A stretch of 48,438 nucleotides of DNA. Source: Candidatus Thorarchaeota archaeon MP8T_1. GTDB lineage: Archaea; Asgardarchaeota; Thorarchaeia; Thorarchaeales; Thorarchaeaceae. Positions 26,537-36,072 of this stretch are shown piece by piece. Where the stretch lies: positions 1-48,438 of the forward strand of contig PJER01000019.1 in assembly GCA_002825465.1 (NCBI GenBank). The letters are read 5' to 3'. The notes below the pieces were generated by a model. That model was given only the letters and a program-made list of their open reading frames with translations, was not told where the DNA came from and searched no databases. Position 1 is the first letter of the stretch. Each line of letters begins with the position of its first letter. Both the position numbers and the translations under genes were made by a program.

Positions 26537-28435
26537 TTGGAAGAGTTGCGTATTCGGATTTCATCACTCGCAGTTTGTTCAGTTTCTTTCGTCTATGTGG
26601 TTTCAATCCTATGGCTAATTGGATTGACTCCAGTTTTTTGTACGATGCAGATAGGAGCAACATATCATGAGCAAGCCAATCTTTCAGGGATTCCAGACAA
26701 TCATGGACCAAGACCTGCAGTTGCCCCTCTTGCTGAATCGGATCGTCTATTACGCGGTATTAACATGGCTTGCTATACCAGTACATCGGAAGGACTTGTA
26801 CCATATTGGTTCAAGCTTGGATTTGATATCAATATCCTCAGGGAAGATTTGAATTCGCTACAAACAATGGGAGTGCGCCATGTTAGAATTTCTGCTTTGA
26901 TCTTCCAGTTCTTGGATTGGCATGAAGAGTTTGGTAGCATGGGGCTGAATGCAACAGTTCTTGCAACATTTAGTTCATTCCTACAAGAAATAGAGAATAG
27001 AGGTATGATTCTAACTGTTTCATTTCTAGGACCTCTATGGTCATATACAGATTACCCATCACTCATACAATACTTTCGAATATTCAATGAAACCACAGGA
27101 TTAGATCCATCTGCATTAACTAATCTTGGTCAAGCAATGACTAATTTTGCTGAGTACTATAGAATGAATGATGTAATTCATACATGGGAACTTGTTGGAG
27201 GTTTCTCAAGATTTACAGAATATCTATCAAATGCAACAACAGGATTTGGTCTAACCATTGACTCTACAATCCTCTTTGACTTCTTTGAGACAGTCGCAGA
27301 TGATATCAGAGCCGTAGATGATGTTCACTTTGTAACAATAAGTGATGGTTGGCCTGCAGATTTCGATGCTGAGTGGGAATCCACTGGTCTGATTCCGCTT
27401 AATTACGATGAAAGATTACCAGTTACAACAGATTACATCGCACTATCTCTCTACTCAGATAACATCTCACTTCATCAGCCAGGAATTTACCATAAGTCTG
27501 GTGTGATAACAGAGATTGCATCATCTCAACTATATAATTACTCAAGAGAGATCAATAGTGGTGTCCTTTTGCGAGCATATACTGAAGCTATCAATCAAAG
27601 CTATTCGGGATTCTGCCCATGGGAATTCTCTGAGGGGATACTTGTTAATGATGTAGATGAAACTGGGCCAAATCATAAACAGTATGACTGGACCTGGGAT
27701 GCATTATTACTATTCTCACTCTACCGAAATGATTCTGTGAAATTCATTGAAACCTCCAACTGGTATGTTCTATCTTCTGAACCTCAATTTGATGAGAATG
27801 AAAGGATAAGTTTCAGTCTATTTCATAGACCTGAGGGGATGTATCCGCCTCCATTTGGTTTCAAGGATGGACGAAATTTTGACCCCGCAGCTGGTGGGAC
27901 TGTTGTTGCAATCTTATCTAGCAATCTTCTATTTGGAAATGTAAGAATAGTGAATCAGAACGCGGATACAAACGAATCATTATACAATCTTGATGCCCTT
28001 GGAACATATGAATACGCAACAACACTAGCAACGGTTTACGGTACTGGGACTGTTACTGAAGTTGGGATTCGATTAGAAAGCAATCATTCATGGGAATCGA
28101 CAGTTGAAAGATACGATCAATCAGAGATCATGTTGCTATTGAATACAACAGGGCCAGTTTCTATTGAAGTCGAGAACGGAGATTTTGTTCTTATTGAGGG
28201 AAAGGACTATACAATATCGTACACCGATAGAAACACTGGAGAGAGGTGGCAGGAGATTACAGAAGCTGATGAAGAACGGATGATACGATTGGTTGTAAAT
28301 GTAAGTTCGATTACGATTCAAATAAGGCCTAGCCCAGATGTACTTGGTATGCTTTCTCTTGGAATGAGTGTATCAGTCATCATTCTCTCAATTGTGATTT
28401 TTTATTATGTGAACAAAAGAACTCCAAAAGAATAA
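26537..28435 (+). CDS. Surface GH5-like TIM-barrel protein, acid/base motif lost
   Basis: The 632-residue protein has an N-terminal signal or anchor (about 10-36), a cellulase/mannanase-like barrel (about 70-370), a beta-rich region (about 400-595) and a C-terminal transmembrane helix with a short basic tail, so it is displayed outside the cell. RGINM starts the barrel. Where glycosidases of this clan have W-x-x-N-E for the acid/base, this protein reads WELVGG (217-222). The nucleophile position looks kept (VITEIAS, E326). It may be a binding protein or an altered enzyme. The TTG start has GGAGG ten bases upstream. Confidence 0.75.
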   Translation: MEELRIRISSLAVCSVSFVYVVSILWLIGLTPVFCTMQIGATYHEQANLSGIPDNHGPRPAVAPLAESDRLLRGINMACYTSTSEGLVPYWFKLGFDINILREDLNSLQTMGVRHVRISALIFQFLDWHEEFGSMGLNATVLATFSSFLQEIENRGMILTVSFLGPLWSYTDYPSLIQYFRIFNETTGLDPSALTNLGQAMTNFAEYYRMNDVIHTWELVGGFSRFTEYLSNATTGFGLTIDSTILFDFFETVADDIRAVDDVHFVTISDGWPADFDAEWESTGLIPLNYDERLPVTTDYIALSLYSDNISLHQPGIYHKSGVITEIASSQLYNYSREINSGVLLRAYTEAINQSYSGFCPWEFSEGILVNDVDETGPNHKQYDWTWDALLLFSLYRNDSVKFIETSNWYVLSSEPQFDENERISFSLFHRPEGMYPPPFGFKDGRNFDPAAGGTVVAILSSNLLFGNVRIVNQNADTNESLYNLDALGTYEYATTLATVYGTGTVTEVGIRLESNHSWESTVERYDQSEIMLLLNTTGPVSIEVENGDFVLIEGKDYTISYTDRNTGERWQEITEADEERMIRLVVNVSSITIQIRPSPDVLGMLSLGMSVSVIILSIVIFYYVNKRTPKE

Positions 28436-28501
28436 TCATGCCAATACACGGAATCCTTTTCTCCGAGAATTTACATAGGTAGAACGCTGAGGCGTGCCCA
28501 T

Positions 28502-30598
28502 ATGATACGATTGATTGGTGTTCTTACTCAAGGTGGCGTCCCCATCAAGATCAAGAGTTCTATGGATTCTGAAGGAGAGTTAATTCTTGGACCACTTATT
28601 GAAGCTGCAAAAGCACTAAGCAATGTCATGGGTAGCGGCGAGGTTAGAAAACTAGGTTTCCAAGATAATACATTGATTGTCACTGAATCAAAAAAAGGGT
28701 ACACAATAGTCGCTCTAGTCAGCAAAGCAGAAGATTACATGGACAGTTTATTGCGAGTGATTTCTGATGCTATTGACGAATCAGAAATAGAACTAGCAGA
28801 TGGTCTCGTCAATGACAGACATGTGCTCATTGTGGAAGAGATAGTTGGGACCTACATGAGGGACCATATCGAAGTAGGTTTTCCTGAAACATTAGCAATG
28901 GTCTGGGAACCTATTGTTAAAGCCATGAAAACAGATAACAATCTCTCGAAAGTGATTCATGATGTAGAAGTACTTCTTGATAGAAAGGAACCGATACAGC
29001 GATGGAATGAGTTAAGGGGAGATGCAAATGGCTCTCTTGATGATGCTCTCGTCTGCGCACTTCAAGGAGAATTTGATCGAGCGTGTGCCATTGCAATGAA
29101 TATTGATGAACCGATTGCTAATGTCTTCAGTATAAAGATGGGAGCTCTAACGCACTCAATGACTAAATCAGTATCACCACCATTAGCAGAATTGATAGAT
29201 AAAGCAGCACAACTCCCGGATGATTATCCCTTCTGTGATTTAGCAAGAACACTTGTTGGATTTATTTCAGGAGCAAGAATACCTGCGGATTATTCACGTT
29301 CTTTCCGGGATGCAATCAAAAGATTTCAATTCAAAGAGGATACAGAACATCTATTGTTAGGATTTCTATTTCTAGACGCTCGAGTCTTGGACTTTCCAAA
29401 ATTTGCGAAAGATATAGTGAAATTTTATAGAGATAAATCAGAAATAGTCTGTTCCTTCATAGAGGCAATGGAAGAAAGAGGTAAACTGTTTGAGAAGCTC
29501 TATTCCATTACCAGTTATGATGGATTTCGTGATGAACTTGGAATTTACAAGTCTAACATCACAAGCATTCTAGGTAACGTCAATTGGGTAGTAGATTCCG
29601 ATCTCTTATGGGAATTGAAGAAAGAGGGAAAGGGTATAGAGATAGGGATATCAGCTTCACTCAAACTTCAGAACTATATTGCTGTGTTGACAGCACTTGC
29701 TGAGTCACCAGTACTTACAATTGGTGAACGAAGAGAGATTCTTGAGGAAGTACTTTTACTCTACAAAGATTACTTCAGAGGTCTGATGATAGCAGATGTA
29801 CCACTCTTTGCATATACACTTGATAGTGTCTTTCAGAGTATGAGTGTTGCACAAGCAGAGTACTATTTCTTAACCACCGGGGATATACGCCAAAATCATT
29901 TGGACCAAACGATAGAATTCATATCTGACATCTTCAAAGTCATCGACTTAGAATGGCCAAAATCGAGAGTCCGTTTCTCACTTTTTGTTGTAGCAAATGC
30001 ACTATGTCCAGTGCTTGCAAGGTCGACCACTTTACCCGACATCGAGATCAGAATGGTCTATCTCGCTATGAGACTACTTGATATTAATACAGTAGATGCG
30101 GTGCAGATTACTAAGCCGGATATTTATGCAACCCATTTTGGGAATACAATGTCAGCATTGTCTTCAGTAGCTTCACAGATTTTACAAGGGGAAGAGCGAA
30201 AGACCATTCTCAAGAGTTGTGTCGAGATCTTATTGGATATTCAAGAGTGGTTTGTGTCAAAAGGAGTCATCTGTCGAGATGACATCATAACAACAACATA
30301 TCATTCATCGCTTGTTCTTGATATTGTTAATGATATTGAACTTGAAAAGATGACGAAGAAAATAATCGTATTGAACAGAATTGTAATTCAGGATTCTTCC
30401 AAGTATGACTATGAAGTAGCTATGATGGCTGGTCCGTTAATTGAGATACTTATCCATACTAGCAAAAGAGTGGACAATGAAAGATATCTAAAGCTAGCTC
30501 GTGAAACCTATGATACAGCGTATAACGCTTGGATCAAGTATGGTTTTCGTGAGAAAGCAGAGAATTTCAAGAAGAAATACGGAGTAGTATGGCGATAA
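28502..30598 (+). CDS. Unknown protein: longin-like N-terminus plus helical repeats
   Basis: The 698-residue protein lacks any signal or membrane segment. Residues 1-125 alternate strands and helices as in longin/roadblock folds: IRLIGVLTQGGVPIKI hairpin, a long helix LGPLIEAAKALSNVM, strands LGFQDNTLIVTES and YTIVALVS, then a helix DYMDSLLRVISDAI. The remaining roughly 570 residues are almost wholly alpha-helical, like an alpha-solenoid. In eukaryotes, longin plus solenoid marks vesicle-coat and tether proteins; some Asgard archaea carry longin proteins. The fold is my inference from pattern; no motif proves it. Its stop is three bases from the convergent next gene. Confidence 0.6.
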   Translation: MIRLIGVLTQGGVPIKIKSSMDSEGELILGPLIEAAKALSNVMGSGEVRKLGFQDNTLIVTESKKGYTIVALVSKAEDYMDSLLRVISDAIDESEIELADGLVNDRHVLIVEEIVGTYMRDHIEVGFPETLAMVWEPIVKAMKTDNNLSKVIHDVEVLLDRKEPIQRWNELRGDANGSLDDALVCALQGEFDRACAIAMNIDEPIANVFSIKMGALTHSMTKSVSPPLAELIDKAAQLPDDYPFCDLARTLVGFISGARIPADYSRSFRDAIKRFQFKEDTEHLLLGFLFLDARVLDFPKFAKDIVKFYRDKSEIVCSFIEAMEERGKLFEKLYSITSYDGFRDELGIYKSNITSILGNVNWVVDSDLLWELKKEGKGIEIGISASLKLQNYIAVLTALAESPVLTIGERREILEEVLLLYKDYFRGLMIADVPLFAYTLDSVFQSMSVAQAEYYFLTTGDIRQNHLDQTIEFISDIFKVIDLEWPKSRVRFSLFVVANALCPVLARSTTLPDIEIRMVYLAMRLLDINTVDAVQITKPDIYATHFGNTMSALSSVASQILQGEERKTILKSCVEILLDIQEWFVSKGVICRDDIITTTYHSSLVLDIVNDIELEKMTKKIIVLNRIVIQDSSKYDYEVAMMAGPLIEILIHTSKRVDNERYLKLARETYDTAYNAWIKYGFREKAENFKKKYGVVWR

Positions 30599-30601
30599 CT
30601 A

Positions 30602-31048
30602 TCAGTACTTGAGATTATGTTCGACATAGAATTTTAAGAGGGTCAATGCTTCTCCCCAACCAGCTGCACATTCAAGCATAGCAGCTCTCCCACTTGAGGT
30701 GTTGTGGTATCCATACTCGCGAAGATGAATTACGGTACCTTCCTCGACTTTCTCAAAAATCATTTCGATGGTTGTAACATACGACGGATTATCAGCAGCC
30801 CACTGGAAGACGAATTTCTCTGGTCTCTTAGCCTCTACGACCTTGGCAGGAGACTCTTGGGTGTATTTATTTGGGCCCCAATCTTTCCAACGAAATACGA
30901 ATTTTCCGCCAGGAGTAGGATCCAATTCTGAATTGTGTGTAAACCAAGCATTGAGTCCTTCAGCACTAGCTATTCCATCATAGACTGCTTCAGGTTCTGC
31001 TCTGACAAGAGTTGTCTGACGGATTTCTTCATTGATTATTTCAGGCAT
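30602..31048 (-). CDS. SRPBCC (AHSA1/START-like) family protein
   Basis: The 148-residue protein has the AHSA1-type START fold: RAEPEAVYDGIASAEGLNAWFTHNSELDPTPGGKFVFRWKDWG at the front, then PEKFVFQWAADNPSYVTTIEMIFEKVEEGTVIHLREYGY and a final helix AAGWGEALTLLKFYVE. These proteins bind hydrophobic ligands in a helix-grip cavity; some AHSA1-type members help Hsp90 in eukaryotes. The ligand is unknown. The ATG at 31048 begins the usual fold; four more upstream residues are possible. Confidence 0.87.
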   Translation of the reverse strand: MPEIINEEIRQTTLVRAEPEAVYDGIASAEGLNAWFTHNSELDPTPGGKFVFRWKDWGPNKYTQESPAKVVEAKRPEKFVFQWAADNPSYVTTIEMIFEKVEEGTVIHLREYGYHNTSSGRAAMLECAAGWGEALTLLKFYVEHNLKY

Positions 31049-31168
31049 AAATTGACACACTTCTTATTATTAACAATAGTTATTTTCTTATAAAATAATG
31101 CATTGGGAAACTTGCGCCAATCACACCATATTAGGCAATTTTTCAGAGGGACATAACATGGTGGAAGT

Positions 31169-32260
31169 ATGATGATTATATCACATGTTAATCACAAACA
31201 TCATCGCAATTTGATATTTGGAATTTGCTTTCTTCTTACATTATCTATCAGTATTGGAGTGAATGCTCCACTTCTTGCTGAAGCAAGCACCCAGGAAGAG
31301 CCGATAAAAATTCTCTTTGTCATGGACTTTGATTTTGGATTGAATTATGGTCCAATCAGAACGGTCTTTGAGAGGTTTGGATGGGATGTTACAACTACAG
31401 CTCTCAATGAAACATTGACAAGTTGTGACTATGCAGATAACTATGAATTAACTGTTGATATCTTACTAACCGAGATTAGTGATGTGACTGAATATGATAT
31501 CCTAACTATAATACCTGGTGAGGCTCATGCGTCACTCCTGAACAATGATAGTGCTCTGAATTTGATTCGTGATGCAGTGTCTCAAAATCTAGTGGTCACT
31601 GCTTGGTGTCGTGCAGTTCGTGTTTTAGCAACTGCAGATGTTATTGATGGTAAGAATGTTACAGGGCATCTCGACTATCAAGCAGAATACGAAGGAGCTG
31701 GAGCTACGTTCTTCGAGTCATCACCACCTATCACTGATGGAAATATCATCACAAGTGTAAGAAGTAATTTCTATCGAGATGAAACATGTAATGCAATTGC
31801 TGCCGCAGTAGGATTCTATGAATCAAACTCACCCACATTAACAAGTGTATCAATTAACCCATCGCCTACAGATGTGGATACAAATCCAGTCTTGACCACC
31901 ACATTAGAAGATGAGACCTCTATCTATATTGTGACCTGCAAAATTTACAAGCTAAATATAACCGGTGGAAGACCTGCCACTCATACAACACATTTGGAAC
32001 TGAATGAAACATCGATCGAAAATCAATTCCAATGTGCGATTGAATACTTAGAGGTTGGGAATTATACTGTTGATTTGATGGTCTGGGATTGTTTCATGAA
32101 TTATGCTGAATTTACTGATGTTGTGCAGTTCACGGTTTTAGAGGAAATTCCTGAAACAATACAGGGACAAGACATCATGCAGTTTCTTATTCCAGGAGCG
32201 ATTGTAGGTGGAGTAGGTATTGTGCTTGTTATAGCTATTATACTCATTAAGAAAAGATGA
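31169..32260 (+). CDS. Membrane-anchored extracellular DJ-1/PfpI-like protein, copy 1
   Basis: The 363-residue protein has a signal segment (about 13-37), a class I glutamine amidotransferase-like/DJ-1 domain (about 46-225) with ILFVMDFDFG, YDILTIIPGEAH, ALNLIRDAVSQNLVVTAWCRAVRVLA and GKNVTGH, a beta-sandwich domain (about 230-325) and a C-terminal transmembrane helix with KKR. The Cys of AWCRAV sits at the nucleophile elbow. DJ-1/PfpI proteins are usually cytoplasmic; this form would act outside. It is a paralogue of 44666-45754. GGTGG before the ATG supports the start. Confidence 0.72.
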   Translation: MMIISHVNHKHHRNLIFGICFLLTLSISIGVNAPLLAEASTQEEPIKILFVMDFDFGLNYGPIRTVFERFGWDVTTTALNETLTSCDYADNYELTVDILLTEISDVTEYDILTIIPGEAHASLLNNDSALNLIRDAVSQNLVVTAWCRAVRVLATADVIDGKNVTGHLDYQAEYEGAGATFFESSPPITDGNIITSVRSNFYRDETCNAIAAAVGFYESNSPTLTSVSINPSPTDVDTNPVLTTTLEDETSIYIVTCKIYKLNITGGRPATHTTHLELNETSIENQFQCAIEYLEVGNYTVDLMVWDCFMNYAEFTDVVQFTVLEEIPETIQGQDIMQFLIPGAIVGGVGIVLVIAIILIKKR

Positions 32261-32268
32261 AAACTCGA

Positions 32269-32291
32269 GGAGTGGTCTCAATGACCACTCC
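32269..32291. terminator. Bidirectional hairpin terminator
   Basis: GGAGTGGTC (32269-32277) and GACCACTCC (32283-32291) form a perfect nine-pair stem with a five-base loop between convergent stops at 32260 and 32317. Confidence 0.6.
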
Positions 32292-32316
32292 GTACTGGTA
32301 TTTTGCGGGATTTAGG

Positions 32317-33219
32317 TTATCCTTCTTCAGTTCCATCCTCTGAAGGTTTCTTGATAGCAACTCTCGAAATATGTGGTTTCTCGACTATATCAGCACCCAT
32401 TCGTTGTAGAAATCCTTGAACAATACCACCGGTTCTTTTTCCTGCCAATTCATTCAGCATTATCACAGGAACAATGAATGCCATGATCATTAGAGGAATC
32501 CCAATTATCCAAATTAGGCTAATCAGAATCGGGATAAGTTCTGGAGTTTCTGTGCCCGTTACATATGGCTGCCAGAAATGTTCAGAGAACATAGCAATTG
32601 GAAATGCAAGGATGGAGTATCCTCCTAGCATACTACTATAGAATCTACCAACTCCTTCAGTGTGTGGACATTGACGTACGTCTAATTGCCCCTTTCGAAG
32701 ATGATTGACAATTCCTGCATCGTTCAAAATCCAAGTAGGCATAAAAAGTGCCAAAGCTATTGGCATAATTACTAGACTTGACATGAGCGTAGCACTAAGT
32801 CTACTAAGAAGAGTGAAGTCGGTTGGATCAACGACAAGAAGTCCTCGAAAGAAACCACTTACAACTCCAGCAGTACTCACACTGAAGAGCGCTGGTGCAG
32901 CGGCTCTGCGAATCATACGAATGCCACCAAAACTCTCTCCGATTTTCATAATATTGGTCTCGTAAGCAGCTGCTTTGATGAAACTATTTCCAATTAGAAA
33001 TAACATGGCAAAAGGTATAGCAATGACGAAATACTCCAATAAAATGACGGGAATAGCTGCACCAAGAACAACGATAATGTCAGTGTACAGTGTTCCCTGA
33101 ATAAACGAGAAGATTCCAGTTGGAGGGAGATCTCTCGTTACTTGAAAGATAGCAAAGATAGTAATCGCGATTCCACCAATCGCAAAGAGGATAGGAAGGA
33201 AGAAACGTGAACGTCCCAT
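32317..33219 (-). CDS. Polytopic membrane protein, unknown
   Basis: The 300-residue protein has about six transmembrane segments: residues of about 7-26, 47-78, 112-128, 146-166, 200-215 and 229-255. It ends with a polar cytoplasmic tail (PHISRVAIKKPSEDGTEEG). Gly-rich and aromatic helix ends (MLGGYSILAFPIAMFSEHFW) are seen, but no transporter or enzyme motif that I know. It is monocistronic, with its own terminator shared with the upstream convergent gene. Confidence 0.72.
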   Translation of the reverse strand: MGRSRFFLPILFAIGGIAITIFAIFQVTRDLPPTGIFSFIQGTLYTDIIVVLGAAIPVILLEYFVIAIPFAMLFLIGNSFIKAAAYETNIMKIGESFGGIRMIRRAAAPALFSVSTAGVVSGFFRGLLVVDPTDFTLLSRLSATLMSSLVIMPIALALFMPTWILNDAGIVNHLRKGQLDVRQCPHTEGVGRFYSSMLGGYSILAFPIAMFSEHFWQPYVTGTETPELIPILISLIWIIGIPLMIMAFIVPVIMLNELAGKRTGGIVQGFLQRMGADIVEKPHISRVAIKKPSEDGTEEG

Positions 33220-33319
33220 TTTGGTTCAAATCTCCATGAATGTATAATCAGATGGTTGTACACAGAGCTATTTAGGAACTATTGCTACGTAGAATTAGCA
33301 TGAGATTTCACGAATTTCG

Positions 33320-34204
33320 ATGAAAATCTTCATCTTGTTTTGGTACAATGATAGACTGGTTGGGATGGATTTCATAGAGATAAGTTACATAGATACATCT
33401 GAACTTGAAGGGTATATACATGAGGCAATAAAACGCTGGGACAAATCAAATGGCATCAGATTGAGTACAATCAATATTAGAACAAGACATGTGTGGAAAG
33501 ATGAATCGAGTACAAAGGCTGTATTCTATTATTCTTATGAAGGTCCATACGGTCCATCACTGATGATTTATGTTGATTATGATGAGGTCAACATGGGTGG
33601 GGTTATTGAGATTGAGTATTTGAGTGAATTCTCAACGAAAGCAAAAGGGGCACTCGTAGCTGTATTCAATGAAGTTCTTGGTTCCTTTGACCCATCCTTT
33701 GCACCACGGCCATATGGAGTAAAGTGTCCTCATTGCCAAGCAAGGTATGTATATTCAAAACGAACTGGAGTTGTGAGATGCCAGAATTGTGACAAACCAT
33801 TTGAGTTAGAGCTACAGGAGAAGGAACCAGGTGGAACATCAGATTCCGCCAGTGAAGTCATCAAGAAACCTAGATTGGTTGCAGTTGATAGGAGCAGAGT
33901 GACTCACTGTAAGTGGTGTGGTACTATTGAAAGCTCCGAATGGGTGTATACCAGTAATAATGAAGCATACTGCTCAAAGGACTGTTTCCACGCGGATAAG
34001 ATGGAAATGAATGGATTATTCGGGCTCTGCTGTAGCTGTATGATCCCGCTACTTTTGTTTGTAATAGTGATGATTGGACAAGCAGTTCCAGAGTTAATCC
34101 TAGTAGTTATTGTATGCTGGTTACCATCAACATTCTCCATTTATGCATTTTATACAGGAAAGAGAGTCAGGAGAGATGTGCCAAAAATGTCACGTCAATC
34201 CTGA
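33320..34204 (+). CDS. Zinc-ribbon protein with C-terminal membrane helices
   Basis: The 294-residue protein has an alpha/beta N-domain (about 16-130) of unknown type. A zinc ribbon CPHC...CQNC follows (about 136-158). A second C4 site CKWCG...CSKDC (about 196-220) resembles a small treble-clef or MYND-like finger. Two transmembrane helices close the protein (about 232-252 and 255-275), with CCSC just at the membrane. Such zinc-ribbon membrane proteins are common hypothetical genes in archaea. The start could instead be the ATG at 33365, which lacks the first 15 residues; no ribosome site decides it. Confidence 0.65.
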   Translation: MKIFILFWYNDRLVGMDFIEISYIDTSELEGYIHEAIKRWDKSNGIRLSTINIRTRHVWKDESSTKAVFYYSYEGPYGPSLMIYVDYDEVNMGGVIEIEYLSEFSTKAKGALVAVFNEVLGSFDPSFAPRPYGVKCPHCQARYVYSKRTGVVRCQNCDKPFELELQEKEPGGTSDSASEVIKKPRLVAVDRSRVTHCKWCGTIESSEWVYTSNNEAYCSKDCFHADKMEMNGLFGLCCSCMIPLLLFVIVMIGQAVPELILVVIVCWLPSTFSIYAFYTGKRVRRDVPKMSRQS

Positions 34205-34211
34205 TACTAAT

Positions 34212-35624
34212 TCAGATATTCTTACTATAGAACGTAACTTCTGGATAGATGAATGAAGATCCATCTAAAAGAACCGATTCTATTCCTTTTAGATGTTCAT
34301 TAAAGAATGCAAGAACATAATCATTGAGAAGTTGAAGCATTCGGTGTCCGTCAATGGATCCAAGAAGACCATAGTTTCGAAGCATTGGCGACCAGATGTT
34401 TTCATCGGCAAAATTGTGGTGTCTTGTTCCATTGATATACAATCCATAACAAGTGCTATTGGAATTTTTGTATACAGTATCGTTCATCTCAGGGTTACCA
34501 AAATCAGGGCCGAAGAGAAGCATGTAGGGTTTAGTCATATTTAGTGTATTTGCTCTCTGACCATGAGGACTATCAAAACTAATTCCAGCATCAATTCGTG
34601 AATCAGTCAATGCAACCTCTTCGGATGTTGTACCACCAAATGAATGCCCAAATGTGCCAATCAGACTAAGGTCCAATCCATCATGAAGTAGGCTTGGAAT
34701 ACTGGGATTATCAACTATCTCAAGCTGATCTATTAGAAACACGGTATCGTTTGCCCAAGTCTGCAGACTATTCGGAAGATCTGCATAGGTCTCCTCTGTT
34801 GCTTCATAGATAACAGAACCATCTGGAAAACTTGTGACGGCAGCTTCGTATGAATGACTTATACTGAATACAATATACCCGTGGCTTGCCAGTTCTTCCA
34901 TGAGCACAGTATTCTGCATGATGAGACCACCATATCCATGAGAGAATATCAATACAGGATAATTCTGATGAGCCTGAGATAATGGAGCATTGATGTATGA
35001 GTGCGTCTTAATCAATGCAAAGTGGCTTGTCATTATAGTTGGAAAGCCCCATGACTGTTGGATACCTGTGCTGAATTGGTCTGGTGAGTCAATATACGGT
35101 GCCATAGTGCATCCTGTAATATCATCAGTGGGATACCATGCTTTGATGAGTATTCGACGATGGTCTGCAGGGTCTGAAGTGAAAGTTTCGTTCCTATTTG
35201 TATCCGTGAGTTCAAAGGTCACTGTACCAATTGCATAGTCACCTGATGGTGCAGGAAGTTGAAAGACAGGTAATGTAGAGTCAATCAATAATGTAGAGCT
35301 TATCAGTACCAATACCACGACGAGCAGTGCTATACCTAGTTTTTTCCGAGGAGATGACATTTCTGATACTGGAATTACTCCAATCTTAATTTTCACAAGT
35401 TGATAAACCCCCCAAGTGAAGAGGAGTATGGAGGGGATGTATACAGGAATCATCTGCCAGTGAATTCCTTCGAAAATCATGTGTAATACGAATGAAATAA
35501 TTCCAATTATACTCAATCCGCCTATGGCCATTCCTTTCTTCTGCTTTCCAATAGTTGACGGTAAGAGGAATTGCAGAGATACAAGGAGTAAGAAGATAAT
35601 AATGATAATCTCAAGAATTCGCAT
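34212..35624 (-). CDS. PAF-acetylhydrolase-like alpha/beta hydrolase, membrane-anchored
   Basis: The 470-residue protein has three N-terminal transmembrane segments (about residues 1-20, 31-50 and 56-75) and another at about 95-115. An extracellular hydrolase of the platelet-activating-factor acetylhydrolase type II group follows. PVLIFSHGYGG forms the oxyanion strand, GTFGHSFGGTT holds the nucleophile Ser, DSRIDAGISFDSPHG carries the acid and GTRHHNFADE the catalytic His. It would hydrolyse short-chain esters or lipids outside. The ATG at 35624 was chosen for GGTGG seven bases upstream; a longer frame to 35687 lacks this. Confidence 0.83.
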   Translation of the reverse strand: MRILEIIIIIFLLLVSLQFLLPSTIGKQKKGMAIGGLSIIGIISFVLHMIFEGIHWQMIPVYIPSILLFTWGVYQLVKIKIGVIPVSEMSSPRKKLGIALLVVVLVLISSTLLIDSTLPVFQLPAPSGDYAIGTVTFELTDTNRNETFTSDPADHRRILIKAWYPTDDITGCTMAPYIDSPDQFSTGIQQSWGFPTIMTSHFALIKTHSYINAPLSQAHQNYPVLIFSHGYGGLIMQNTVLMEELASHGYIVFSISHSYEAAVTSFPDGSVIYEATEETYADLPNSLQTWANDTVFLIDQLEIVDNPSIPSLLHDGLDLSLIGTFGHSFGGTTSEEVALTDSRIDAGISFDSPHGQRANTLNMTKPYMLLFGPDFGNPEMNDTVYKNSNSTCYGLYINGTRHHNFADENIWSPMLRNYGLLGSIDGHRMLQLLNDYVLAFFNEHLKGIESVLLDGSSFIYPEVTFYSKNI

Positions 35625-35707
35625 AGAAACCACCCTTTTGTAAATAATCAGAGAGGTATTTCCTGAAGAAAAGGATTCCTTTTTCAATTGTAGGGATAGG
35701 AATAGTA

Positions 35708-35941
35708 CTAAACCTCAGCAGACTCACGGAGCATGGAAAACCATCCAGCCCAGATCAGGATCCCAAAACAAACGAGTGTGATAATAGTCCATGATCCATA
35801 AGCAATTACTTCGTATAATGTGTAAGAAGTTATTCCGAAGAGGGGAAATATATAGATATCAACAAAGATCCATGCAAGAAAGACTGCAGTCGCAAGTATT
35901 GCGCCAATGATCTTTTTTCGTTTGACATTATCCTGAAACAT
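35708..35941 (-). CDS. Small two-helix membrane protein
   Basis: The 77-residue protein has two hydrophobic helices (about residues 11-33 and 48-68) after a basic start (VKRKK), with a short acidic end. No family is recognised. It lies 83 bases upstream of the PAF-acetylhydrolase-like gene on the same strand and may be co-transcribed with it. Confidence 0.55.
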   Translation of the reverse strand: MFQDNVKRKKIIGAILATAVFLAWIFVDIYIFPLFGITSYTLYEVIAYGSWTIITLVCFGILIWAGWFSMLRESAEV

Positions 35942-36072
35942 TTGGTTTCACTTAACATATTTCTATCAGTACCAGTTTTGTATATTGTCCTATGACTATT
36001 TGAAGTTCAGACCACAAAAAAATTATCAAGATTATACAAATAATATACAATTCTTTAATGGAGGAATAAGAT

